Shown here one piece after another: positions 5,666-12,423 of a stretch of 14,997 nucleotides of DNA. The position numbers were made by a program, and so were the translations under genes. Position 1 is the first letter of the stretch, and the number at the start of each line of letters is the position of its first letter. The notes below the pieces were generated by a model, which worked only from the letters and a program-made list of their open reading frames with translations, was not told where the DNA came from and searched no databases. Source of the DNA: Ruminococcus sp. UBA3280 (GTDB lineage: Bacteria > Bacillota > Clostridia > Oscillospirales > Ruminococcaceae); the NCBI GenBank assembly GCA_002362175.1, contig DETU01000083.1:848-15844 (forward strand), read 5' to 3'.

Positions 5666-7489
5666 TTATTCTTCACCAAAAATCGCCTTCCTTTCTTTTT
5701 CGAGAAGTTGTTCTAATCTTTGAACCATATCATTTCTTTTCAAAGATTTAGCAATTTCGATTTCTTTTGCATAAGCTCGTACTTCCCATTGATAACGTTC
5801 TATTGGATTATTTATCAGTATATCCATACCTTTCCAACCAGAAGCTTTATCATCTTCAGCATGTTGATTTTCATGTTTCCATGCAGAAATACTTGCTTCC
5901 CTATCCATTTTTATACGACCAGGTTTATTTTCTGTAATTGAAATACTCGGTTGATAGCCCATAGAACGATTTGTATCTGAAATATCCACTTCAATTCCCA
6001 TTGATTCAAGATTATCAATTATAGAAAACAGTTCATCACGATTATTATCATAAGCACTTCCCATTACTTCACGTAAAGGGTCATCTTCTGTGCGAAACAT
6101 ATCTGTTTCTTTTATTATACCACTTTTTTCAGAATTGTCAAGAGTTTTGGCGGAATTTCCGTTAGATTCAGACGACATTCTTCCGCCTCCGCCACCTGAA
6201 CAGAAACGTCCTTTATTGTCATGATTGTGGTTGTAGCGGAGTTCAATTTCAGCACGTTCTTCACCCTGAGAGCCAAGCTTTGTGGTCTGATTTGTGTTTG
6301 GCGTGAATACTTCCATAGTTTTCGGATTTAAAAGAACGTCACCCAGACCCATAGTCACGAAATTAAAGCCGAGTGGTTCGTAATCTTCTTCACGACGAAT
6401 TTCGTCAATCTGTAAAATATGATTTTTAACGGCTATCTGATAGGCTTCATAACGTTCACGGAGACTGCCTCGTGTAAGTTCTTTGGTATCGAAGGCAAAA
6501 TAAAAACCCTGAGACTTTTCTTTTTCAAGAAGAAGAAAAGCGTCAAGAGCGGTTTCAATCTGATTGAGAACAGCCGTTACAGACGAAATGAATTTCTTGT
6601 TGTCGTCATCACTTGCACCGCCGTCAATAATCGTGTGCGGAAATCCGAAAATCTTACATATTTCTACACTGTTTACCTTTTTGTTTTCATTTATCTGTAA
6701 CTCAACGGCGGTTGAAGATACGGGCTGAAAGTCAAGACCTTCATTCAGAACGGGGATTTTTTCGTTGTCGGTATCGTACAACGCACGACAACCGATTTTT
6801 ACAGCTTCAAGTGCTTCTTTTGAAATCGTATTTTTAGCTTTGAAAAAACCACCTTTATTACCGCCGTTTCTGTTCATTTTGTTTTCAAGTTTCAACGAAT
6901 TATAGGCGACTGAAAGGATTTTCGGGTTATCGTCCTGAATCGGAATGTTGCTGTAACCGTTTTTCGTTTTTCTGAAAAGCCTGATAAAGCGGAAATCATA
7001 GAATTTTCTGCCGTTCACCATAACGTCAAAACTCTTGAAAATGGGGTCATTGTTGGTCATTATGCTGATGTTTCTGCTGTCAACATAATGCAGACTTTTT
7101 GTCTGTATTCCGTCGGAATTTATGTAAATCCACGCACCATTTCCAAGGAAATAATCTTCTGTTACCGCTTTCCACATATCAACCGTACTTAAAGTATCAC
7201 CCGTTTCACCGTTAAGCAGTAAAAGACGGTTATCGTCTGTAATTTCGGTGATTCTGCCGTTTTCTTTCCTGTATAGTCTCACGGGCAGACGGGAAATTGT
7301 TTCCGCTATTTTGTTGATACAGGCTGAAACCGTTGGTATCTCCATAGCCTGAGAACGCGTTACCGTCTGTTCCGAAAAAAACTCACTCAATGCTGAAACA
7401 TCGGTAAGCCCGACTGGTTCGGCACGTGTTTCCTGTTTACGTTTAAATAATTTAAAAATATTATCACCCCTTTTCAGATAAGAATGCAA
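5666..7489 (-). CDS. HK97-type portal protein fused to a C-terminal zincin-like domain
   Basis: Residues about 1-400 are a typical portal protein: PTVSACINKIAETISRLPV, LGNGAWIYI, FGFPHTII and NFVTMGLGD. Portals form the dodecameric DNA gate of the head. An adaptor at about 416-456 (ELRYNHNHDNKGRFCSGGGG) leads to an extra domain (about 457-607) that ordinary portals of about 400 residues lack. It contains HENQH (539-543), an HExxH zinc motif, and QWEVRAYAKE (567-576), whose Glu569 could be the third zinc ligand as in gluzincins. The domain ends in a coiled-coil-like helix. Peptidase activity is inferred. The start shown is TTG 7489, overlapping terminase; a strong AAGGGGTGAT sits after it, seven bases before an ATT at 7459, so an ATT start is possible. 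A small gene follows closely. Confidence 0.85.
   Translation of the reverse strand: MHSYLKRGDNIFKLFKRKQETRAEPVGLTDVSALSEFFSEQTVTRSQAMEIPTVSACINKIAETISRLPVRLYRKENGRITEITDDNRLLLLNGETGDTLSTVDMWKAVTEDYFLGNGAWIYINSDGIQTKSLHYVDSRNISIMTNNDPIFKSFDVMVNGRKFYDFRFIRLFRKTKNGYSNIPIQDDNPKILSVAYNSLKLENKMNRNGGNKGGFFKAKNTISKEALEAVKIGCRALYDTDNEKIPVLNEGLDFQPVSSTAVELQINENKKVNSVEICKIFGFPHTIIDGGASDDDNKKFISSVTAVLNQIETALDAFLLLEKEKSQGFYFAFDTKELTRGSLRERYEAYQIAVKNHILQIDEIRREEDYEPLGFNFVTMGLGDVLLNPKTMEVFTPNTNQTTKLGSQGEERAEIELRYNHNHDNKGRFCSGGGGGRMSSESNGNSAKTLDNSEKSGIIKETDMFRTEDDPLREVMGSAYDNNRDELFSIIDNLESMGIEVDISDTNRSMGYQPSISITENKPGRIKMDREASISAWKHENQHAEDDKASGWKGMDILINNPIERYQWEVRAYAKEIEIAKSLKRNDMVQRLEQLLEKERKAIFGEE
6121..6246 (-). 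repeat. Adaptor repeat, copy in the portal fusion
   Basis: This 126-bp stretch matches 9850-9975 with six differences in my hand alignment (about 95%), same orientation and no gaps. It encodes LRYNHNHDNKGRFCSGGGGG and then a Ser/Asn-rich linker. HNHDxKGRF-Gly motifs are a known kind of junction between phage structural proteins and toxin-like domains. Confidence 0.95.
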
Positions 7490-9177
7490 CCAAAATCTTC
7501 TGATATACGGTCAAGTTCGTTGACCTGCAAAAGAAAAACCGCATTGATAAGTGAAACAACCATGTCTACTTTTCCTGCGGATTTCTTTTTGTTAACATAC
7601 TGATTTAAATTTGTATCATAAGTACAACGTGCGTTCTGAAAATTTATCTCAAGCATATTATTTTCGGAATAACTGAATTTTCCGCTTAAAACGTACTCTT
7701 TCAGCAGTTTTGTCGGACGGTGCAGGACACTTGAATGTTGTTTGATTTCAACACACTCTATCGGATTTTCGGCATTTTCAAGTTTCTGAACCGTTGAAAT
7801 TGCGTTATAGCGGTCAAAACCGAGCTGAACAATGTTAACACCGTATTTTTTCTCCAAATTCAAAATAAAATTTTCAACAAAAAGATAGTCAATCACTTCG
7901 TCACCGCACTCAAAGCAGACACCTGAATCAATAAGTTTCTGATAGTCAACCCTTTCAGATTCTGTCTTTTCTTTTTTACGGTATTTCGGGATAAATCCCC
8001 ACACAAGAGCATGAATAACACCGTCATCAAGCGTTACCATAGCAACGGACGTATTATCATTGGACTGTGAAAGGTCAAGCCCTAAATAAACATCACGACC
8101 TTTCCAGAATTCAGCGTCATAAGGTGATTTGCACTGTCTGAGCTTTGTTATTTCGATATAGCCCTCGGTTCCCAGTCCTTTATACTGGATATTCAGATGT
8201 TTACAGGGGAAATTTTCACGTTTGTTACTGTACAGGACAGCCATTTGCCTTTTACGACAGAGTTCGTTAAAAATATATTCATGTGTATATGCGACGGGAT
8301 TCGCCTGATATATCGCAAAATCTTCCGTTTTCCATTCATCACCTGTCCTGTAATTGTCGTCCGGTTCGTAAAGAAGTGCGAAAATACGTTGATTTTCAAG
8401 CAGACCAGCAAGTGATTTTTTGGCAATGTCTATTTCCTCAAGCATTGCATTGTTATCATTGGGGTACTGGGTTGAAATGATAATGCCGAGTTTTTCGTGA
8501 AGAGTAATCTGAGACGAACGCATAGCCTCAATGGGATAATTGTCCATAGCTCCACATTCGTCGGCAAGGAAAAAATTGGCTAATTTTCCATCCATTTTGT
8601 CGTTTGAGTAAGCAAGAGGTGTGTACTCACTTTCTGTGAGTTTACAGCGGATTTCTTTACGCAGGGTCTTGAAAATTTTTTCGTCGGCAAGACACGGACT
8701 TGATTTTATTATTTTCTTTATTGCAAGCTGTAACTCGGACGACAGCTTCAAATCAGGTGCAACACTGAAAAAACGGCTGAATTTCGGTTCTGTAAGAAGT
8801 CCTATAATAAAAATAACCGCAGAAGTGAACGTTTTGAAGTTCTTTCTTGCGATTTCCAGAACGGCGGTCTGATAATAACGGAGACCGTCGGAATGCCTGA
8901 CTGTACAGAATACCGCATAGATAAAGAAAAGTGCATAATCTTCAAGACCGTCAAGCATTGTCACCGATAAATCGGGGTGTATCATGATTTTCAGCAGTTT
9001 AGTAATTTTTTTCCAGCGTTTTTCATTGATGTATATTTCAGGATTTTTTCTTTCGGCTACATCAAGCCATGCAATTGCCTGTTTTTTCACGTATGTCCCT
9101 ACAAAATTATTTCCCCTCTCTGCACACCATAACGCATATTTATATGCCCTGCTGTCTTTTATCGGGTTGCCAAACAC
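7474..9177 (-). CDS. Terminase large subunit
   Basis: A 567-residue packaging motor. The start MFGNPIKDSRAYKYALWCAE follows GAGGTGAT at good spacing. The ATPase domain has ARKNFKTFTSA (110-120), a deviant Walker A with Phe in place of the usual Gly, and FFLADE (202-207) as Walker B with catalytic Glu. The C-terminal RNase H-like nuclease shows LGLDLS (Asp368), GFDRY (Asp455) and KVDMV (Asp538), the three metal-binding acids. It cleaves concatemeric DNA and drives it through the portal. The gene ends within the upstream portion of the portal reading frame. Frame and active sites look intact although its small-subunit partner is truncated. Confidence 0.93.
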   Translation of the reverse strand: MFGNPIKDSRAYKYALWCAERGNNFVGTYVKKQAIAWLDVAERKNPEIYINEKRWKKITKLLKIMIHPDLSVTMLDGLEDYALFFIYAVFCTVRHSDGLRYYQTAVLEIARKNFKTFTSAVIFIIGLLTEPKFSRFFSVAPDLKLSSELQLAIKKIIKSSPCLADEKIFKTLRKEIRCKLTESEYTPLAYSNDKMDGKLANFFLADECGAMDNYPIEAMRSSQITLHEKLGIIISTQYPNDNNAMLEEIDIAKKSLAGLLENQRIFALLYEPDDNYRTGDEWKTEDFAIYQANPVAYTHEYIFNELCRKRQMAVLYSNKRENFPCKHLNIQYKGLGTEGYIEITKLRQCKSPYDAEFWKGRDVYLGLDLSQSNDNTSVAMVTLDDGVIHALVWGFIPKYRKKEKTESERVDYQKLIDSGVCFECGDEVIDYLFVENFILNLEKKYGVNIVQLGFDRYNAISTVQKLENAENPIECVEIKQHSSVLHRPTKLLKEYVLSGKFSYSENNMLEINFQNARCTYDTNLNQYVNKKKSAGKVDMVVSLINAVFLLQVNELDRISEDFGCILI

Positions 9178-9213
9178 ATCTGAATTATCACCTCGTTCCG
9201 TATCAGAATATAC

Positions 9214-9240
9214 AAAAAAACCGCCTGATTATTCAAGTGG
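9214..9240 (-). terminator. Terminator closing the Ntox50 cassette
   Basis: On the minus strand CCACTTGA and TCAGGCGG form a stem with one G-U and one mismatch around a 4-nt loop, followed by seven T. It lies between the immunity gene and the large terminase start and closely resembles 5301-5327. Confidence 0.65.
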
Positions 9241-9252
9241 CTGATTTGTTAT

Positions 9253-9462
9253 TCAAATAATTTCAATGCTTTTAATTTCTGACCTGTAAATAATATGCCC
9301 ACCCATTGCTCCCCTATATTTTAGTATATCAATACTATCTTCATAGGGTTCATAATTATCATAAGCGTCTGTAAAACAATCAACATAATAATCATTATAA
9401 GTGTCACCGTCACAGCAGACAATATTTACTTTTTTTCCTACATATGATTCCAAATCAAGCAT
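9253..9462 (-). CDS. Small acidic protein, putative immunity to the Ntox50-like toxin
   Basis: A 69-residue protein starting MLDLESYVGKKVNIVCCDGD, with AAGGAGGG seven to ten bases before its ATG and 11 bases after the shifted-frame stop of the toxin. The pattern (GKKVNIV, then DGDTYNDYYVDCF, an acidic stretch, then YRSEIKSIEI) suggests a small five-strand barrel of Sm-like type. Proteins of this look often follow phage-borne toxin domains, and it is highly acidic (many Asp and Glu), as expected for an inhibitor of an RNase. The frame is intact although the toxin is broken. The immunity role is inferred from position and composition. Confidence 0.65.
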   Translation of the reverse strand: MLDLESYVGKKVNIVCCDGDTYNDYYVDCFTDAYDNYEPYEDSIDILKYRGAMGGHIIYRSEIKSIEII

Positions 9463-9473
9463 GATACCCTCCT

Positions 9474-10087
9474 TTATTCATTCGTATTTGGTGTATATAG
9501 TGATATATGAGTTTTTCTTTTTGAATAATGAACTTTAACAAATGATGTTTCCTGTTTTATTTTACTGTCATAACCTATATTTTTCCCAAAATCTATTATT
9601 TCTCTTGCAATTCCCGCTTTATCTATACGTACACTTCCTGTGCAGCTTTTTCATTTAAAAGTTGTTGAAGTTCTGATTGAGGAACATTAAAATAACTTTT
9701 TTCTATTCCGTCTGCTGAAAAAGTTTTATATTCGCTTGTTCCTTTATAGTGACGATTTTGTATATTTGCATTTATCTGCAAAGATACTTCACCGCTTTCT
9801 ATCATCTGTTTTAATTTCTTTTGCTTTGGTGTTTCTTCTTCTATTTTATCACTTTTTTCGGAATTGTCAAGAGTTTTGACGGAATTTCCATGAGATTCAG
9901 ACGACATTCTTCCACCTCCGCCACCTGAACAGAAACGTCCTTTATCGTCATGATTGTGGTTGTAGCGGAGTTCAAGCAGTCGAACCCGAAGTTCTATATA
10001 TTGTAATCTTCTTTCATAGTCTGAATAGTCAGCAGCGAAAACAGGTTCAACCATACGTGTACGTATTTCTGTAATAATTTCAGTCAT
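9474..10087 (-). pseudogene. Ntox50-like RNase toxin on a phage adaptor, disrupted by a one-base frameshift
   Basis: ATG 10087 opens a helical, coiled-coil-like segment (YERRLQYIELRVRLLEL), then an HNHDDKGRF-Gly5 adaptor (about residues 40-80) nearly identical to that of the portal fusion. The next part, QINANIQNRHYKGTSEY and on, matches the start of bacterial polymorphic toxin 50 (Ntox50), a predicted RNase family. The frame stops at 9623, but shifting one base after ...NEKA restores SVRIDKAGIAREII and then VKVHYSKRKTHISLY, the typical end of Ntox50, with stop at 9474-9476. Adding one G near 9643 would give the usual ALA-GLY-THR-GLY-SER. I infer a one-base deletion (or sequencing error). Unless frameshifting occurs, the product lacks its C-terminal part, including the conserved His-Tyr-Ser and Thr-His positions. 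Confidence 0.8.
9850..9975 (-). repeat. Adaptor repeat, copy in the Ntox50 gene
   Basis: The second copy of the 126-bp adaptor found at 6121-6246, in the same orientation, about 3.7 kb upstream in transcription. It encodes LRYNHNHDDKGRFCSGGGGG and the following Ser/Asn-rich linker. Similarity stops on both sides. Confidence 0.95.
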
Positions 10088-10222
10088 TCAGCAACTCCAT
10101 AAGCGAATTTATCTCTTTGTCCTGCAAATTAAGATTAGCAATTTTCGCACGAGCCTGAGGGGAAAGACAAAGTTCATTGCAGTAGCGGAAAAATGCCTTT
10201 GTATAGCGGTCTTTGGTAGTGC
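10080..10222 (-). pseudogene. C-terminal remnant of the terminase small subunit (P27-like)
   Basis: The last 40-odd codons read KDRYTKAFFRYCNELCLSPQ, then ARAKI, and end SLMELLND. An aromatic helix followed by L-x-P-x-x-R-A-K is the usual C-terminus of P27-family small terminases, which bind pac/cos DNA and load the large subunit. The N-terminus is missing: upstream sequence belongs to a broken methyltransferase in another frame, so a deletion joined the two near 10215-10222. Its stop overlaps the start of the next gene by eight bases. The family call rests on a short segment. Confidence 0.55.
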
Positions 10223-10560
10223 AAACTGCATGAAAAATACTGCTGATTCCGCAACTTTCCATAAGCGTTCAATTACTTTTCCGGCAGTATTGCATTTCAG
10301 TGACAGATGTCTTGCTGTAACTGATGAAAGATATGTACACGGAGGGTGTGCTATGAGCAAATCTCAATGCCCTCTGATTTCATGCGTGATACCGTCCGTT
10401 GTGGCGAATATGCAGTTTCCGTTTATCAGCGGAACTGCGTCACCGTATATATGCCACTCAGGGTGACCGCCCGAACATTCCTGTATGTCACAGCTGTAAG
10501 CTTTTCACGGAACGCCGTGCATACTCTCTGCGATTCTTCACAGGCTACTAAAACTTTCAC
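10218..10560 (-). pseudogene. Broken phage DNA methyltransferase (HPPC motif type)
   Basis: From GTG 10560, behind an AGGAG, the sequence reads VKVLVACEESQRVCTAFREK. The frame is then lost by a gap of about 10 bases and resumes as AYSCDIQECSGGHPEWHIYG, runs to an in-frame TGA where a Trp codon is expected (GH-stop-DLLIAHPPCTYLS), and ends after FFMQF where similarity stops at the small-terminase remnant. The VACEESQ start, SGGHPEWH and IAHPPCTYLS are the signature of a phage SAM-dependent methyltransferase usually annotated as a DNA cytosine methylase. At least three lesions (short deletion, nonsense change, loss of the 3' part) make it non-functional. Confidence 0.75.
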
Positions 10561-10589
10561 TTGACATTTCACTCCTTTTGTGTTATAAT
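10561..10589 (+). promoter_or_regulatory. Consensus sigma-A promoter for the acetyltransferase leader
   Basis: TTGACA (10561-10566) and TATAAT (10584-10589) are both perfect consensus hexamers separated by exactly 17 bases. Transcription would begin near 10596 and run through a 5' leader of about 170 bases before the acetyltransferase. Confidence 0.85.
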
Positions 10590-10610
10590 TACAAATGTAA
10601 ATTTACGCAA
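10582..10610 (-). promoter_or_regulatory. Possible minus-strand promoter for the methyltransferase remnant
   Basis: On the minus strand TTGCGT (10610-10605) and TATAAC (10587-10582) are 17 bases apart, with an AGGAG and the GTG 10560 downstream. Its -10 box overlaps the -10 box of the plus-strand promoter. An imperfect inverted repeat TTACAaaTGTAA (10589-10600) lies within both and could be an operator. Confidence 0.45.
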
Positions 10611-10657
10611 TGTTATTTTGCTGTATTTTTATAAATTTATTTTAAGGAGATTGTTGT

Positions 10658-10693
10658 TTGAATAAAAATAACAGAACTGGGATTGTAGCGTAA
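10658..10693 (+). CDS. Possible 11-codon leader peptide
   Basis: AAGGAG (10644-10649) lies eight bases before a TTG that opens MNKNNRTGIVA and stops at 10691-10693, one base before a strong hairpin. Its position in a long leader between a consensus promoter and the acetyltransferase suggests a regulatory uORF, as in attenuated antibiotic resistance genes. There is no sign that the peptide itself is conserved, so this may be chance. Confidence 0.35.
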   Translation: MNKNNRTGIVA

Positions 10694-10733
10694 ACGGGAG
10701 GTTTGCGAATACTATTTCACACAAACCTCCCGT
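10694..10733 (+). promoter_or_regulatory. Strong leader hairpin before the acetyltransferase gene
   Basis: ACGGGAGGTTTG (10694-10705) pairs perfectly with CAAACCTCCCGT (10722-10733) over 12 bp with a 16-nt loop. No T run follows, so it is not a standard terminator. The CCTCC in its 3' arm could alternatively pair with the GGAGG of the acetyltransferase binding site (10753-10757), giving two exclusive structures. Confidence 0.6.
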
Positions 10734-10764
10734 GTTGCGTCACAATATTTCAGGAGGAAAAACA

Positions 10765-11421
10765 ATGAATAAAGATGACTATATAATCCGTTTGGAAACA
10801 GAGAAAGACTACCGTGAAGTTGAAAATCTTGCCCGTGAAGCGTTTTGGAATTTAAGCGTTCCGGGAGCAGACGAGCATTATTTTGCTCACATTATGAGAG
10901 AACACGCCGATTTTGTTCCTGAACTTGATTTTATTATCGAAGTTGACGGAAAAATAATCGCAAGCATAATGTATACTAAAACGAAACTAACCAACGAACA
11001 CGGAACAGTGAAAGAAATTCTTTCATTCGGACCGCTTTGTGTCCTTCCCGACTATCAGCGTATGGGGTATGGTAAAATTCTCATTGAACACTCCTTTTTA
11101 AAAGCAGTGCAAATGGGTTACGATACTGTCGTTATTTTCGGAAATCCCGATAATTATGTATCACGTGGATTCAGAAGCTGTATAAAGTACAACATTTGCC
11201 TTGATGGTGATATATTCCCGACAGCACTTCTTGTAAAAGAACTCCATGAAAATGTACTTGACGGCAGAAGATGGTACTATCATGAAAGTTCTGTTTTTGA
11301 ACTGCTTGACGACAAGGAAAAACTTGAAAAGTTTGATGCAGAATTTCCGCCTAAAATCAAAGCATGGCAACCCAGTCAGGAGGAGTTTTTCATTCACTCC
11401 AATTCAGTTATCAGAAAATAG
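10765..11421 (+). CDS. GNAT-family N-acetyltransferase
   Basis: I start it at ATG 10765 (MNKDDYIIRLETEKDYREVE), eight bases after CAGGAGG; the open frame runs further up inside the hairpin. The 218-residue product has the GNAT fold: an N-terminal beta-alpha start, then LSFGPLCVLPDYQRMGYGK (about 87-104), whose Q/R-x-x-G-x-G/A-type segment (QRMGYGK) binds acetyl-CoA, and a late FGNPDNYVSRGF strand-helix. It resembles YhbS-type acetyltransferases that modify small molecules or proteins. The substrate cannot be read from sequence. It has its own consensus promoter and a leader hairpin and ends at a terminator. It may be host or prophage cargo; no lesion is seen. Confidence 0.88.
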   Translation: MNKDDYIIRLETEKDYREVENLAREAFWNLSVPGADEHYFAHIMREHADFVPELDFIIEVDGKIIASIMYTKTKLTNEHGTVKEILSFGPLCVLPDYQRMGYGKILIEHSFLKAVQMGYDTVVIFGNPDNYVSRGFRSCIKYNICLDGDIFPTALLVKELHENVLDGRRWYYHESSVFELLDDKEKLEKFDAEFPPKIKAWQPSQEEFFIHSNSVIRK

Positions 11422-11433
11422 CACATAAAATCA

Positions 11434-11462
11434 AGCCGACAGTTTTTACTGTCGGCTTTTTT
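11434..11462. terminator. Shared terminator between convergent genes
   Basis: AGCCGACAGT (11434-11443) and ACTGTCGGCT (11448-11457) form a perfect 10-bp stem with a 4-nt loop, followed by six T on the plus strand. It ends the acetyltransferase transcript and lies 10 bases past the stop of the mannanase gene, so it may serve both. Confidence 0.88.
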
Positions 11463-11471
11463 AATTATCCG

Positions 11472-12410
11472 TCACAATACAACGGCATAATCACTTTCAT
11501 ACATTTTTTTAACCTGCTCAATACTATTATACTGCTCTCCGATACAGAACTCCTTTGACCATGTCATATAGTATGCCCATGGGGTATGTGATTTTTCAAG
11601 CATATCAATATCGGGCATATATCCGACTTCTGCCAGTGCAGCTACTTTATTTATAGTGGTTTCTTCAATAAGCCTCTGATATTCCTCGTAGTAATCAGTT
11701 GCATAATATTCGGAAAGATATATATCAACTGAAATAACGTCCACATATTCATCACCTGGATAACCCTCTTTAAGACGACAACTCCATACCCAAAGCATAT
11801 TGTCAAGATGATGAACGTATGTATAGTAATCAAACATCAGTTTATAAAGTTCACGGGCAATTTCAGGTCCTTTAGCTCCCCACCAGAACCATTCACCGTC
11901 CGATTCATGAAAAGGTCTCCAAAGGACAGGAATATCTTCATTCTGAAATTTTTTCAGCTGTTCTGCGATAATATCCATATCATGAAAAAACGCTTTTCTT
12001 TCAGGTGTATTTTCAATAAGTACACGGGAAGCATCAAAATCCGTATTTTCAGCATAGAAACTTTTACCACAGCCTCCTGTCGGTGAAAACCAATGGAAAC
12101 TTAAAGTTACTATCCCATTCGTTTCCCTTGCCCACTTCAGAGCTGTTTCAACTGTCCCACGATTTTCATAAACTTCTGTCAAGCAGATTTCATCAGAATC
12201 TTCATAATTTATATTAGGTGAATAGGAAAGCAGTTCAAAACCTCTTAATTTAGGTGTTTTTCCCGTTTTTTCCTCTATATAAAGGATTTCCTCCATGAGA
12301 TTTGTCTGGGTATGCTGACCTGTTATTATCTTTTTTCCTGTAATGTCTGAAAGATAATTCAATAAATTCCTTGCTTTTTCAGACGCATTTTTATTTACTG
12401 GTATCTGCAT
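11472..12410 (-). CDS. GH26 family beta-mannanase-like glycoside hydrolase, cytoplasmic
   Basis: A 312-residue single-domain enzyme. GKKIITGQHTQ (26-36), LSFHWFSPTGG (103-113), LWRPFHESDGEWFWWG (163-178) and ALAEVGY (258-264) are the core GH26 motifs. Glu169 in RPFHE is the acid/base and Glu261 in ALAEVG the nucleophile expected for this retaining family. No signal peptide, dockerin or binding module is present, so it should act inside the cell on imported manno-oligosaccharides. The ATG follows GGAGG by seven bases and lies 13 bases after the epimerase stop, indicating one operon. It is visibly more AT-rich than the epimerase and secA. Exact specificity within GH26 (mannan, mannobiose release or a mixed glucan) is not readable. 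Confidence 0.9.
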   Translation of the reverse strand: MQIPVNKNASEKARNLLNYLSDITGKKIITGQHTQTNLMEEILYIEEKTGKTPKLRGFELLSYSPNINYEDSDEICLTEVYENRGTVETALKWARETNGIVTLSFHWFSPTGGCGKSFYAENTDFDASRVLIENTPERKAFFHDMDIIAEQLKKFQNEDIPVLWRPFHESDGEWFWWGAKGPEIARELYKLMFDYYTYVHHLDNMLWVWSCRLKEGYPGDEYVDVISVDIYLSEYYATDYYEEYQRLIEETTINKVAALAEVGYMPDIDMLEKSHTPWAYYMTWSKEFCIGEQYNSIEQVKKMYESDYAVVL

Positions 12411-12423
12411 AATATAACCTCCA

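Noticed and set aside
10230..10564. Overlapping plus-strand open frames at 10230-10466 and 10346-10564
   Set aside because: They are antisense to the methyltransferase pseudogene, whose protein similarity explains the sequence.
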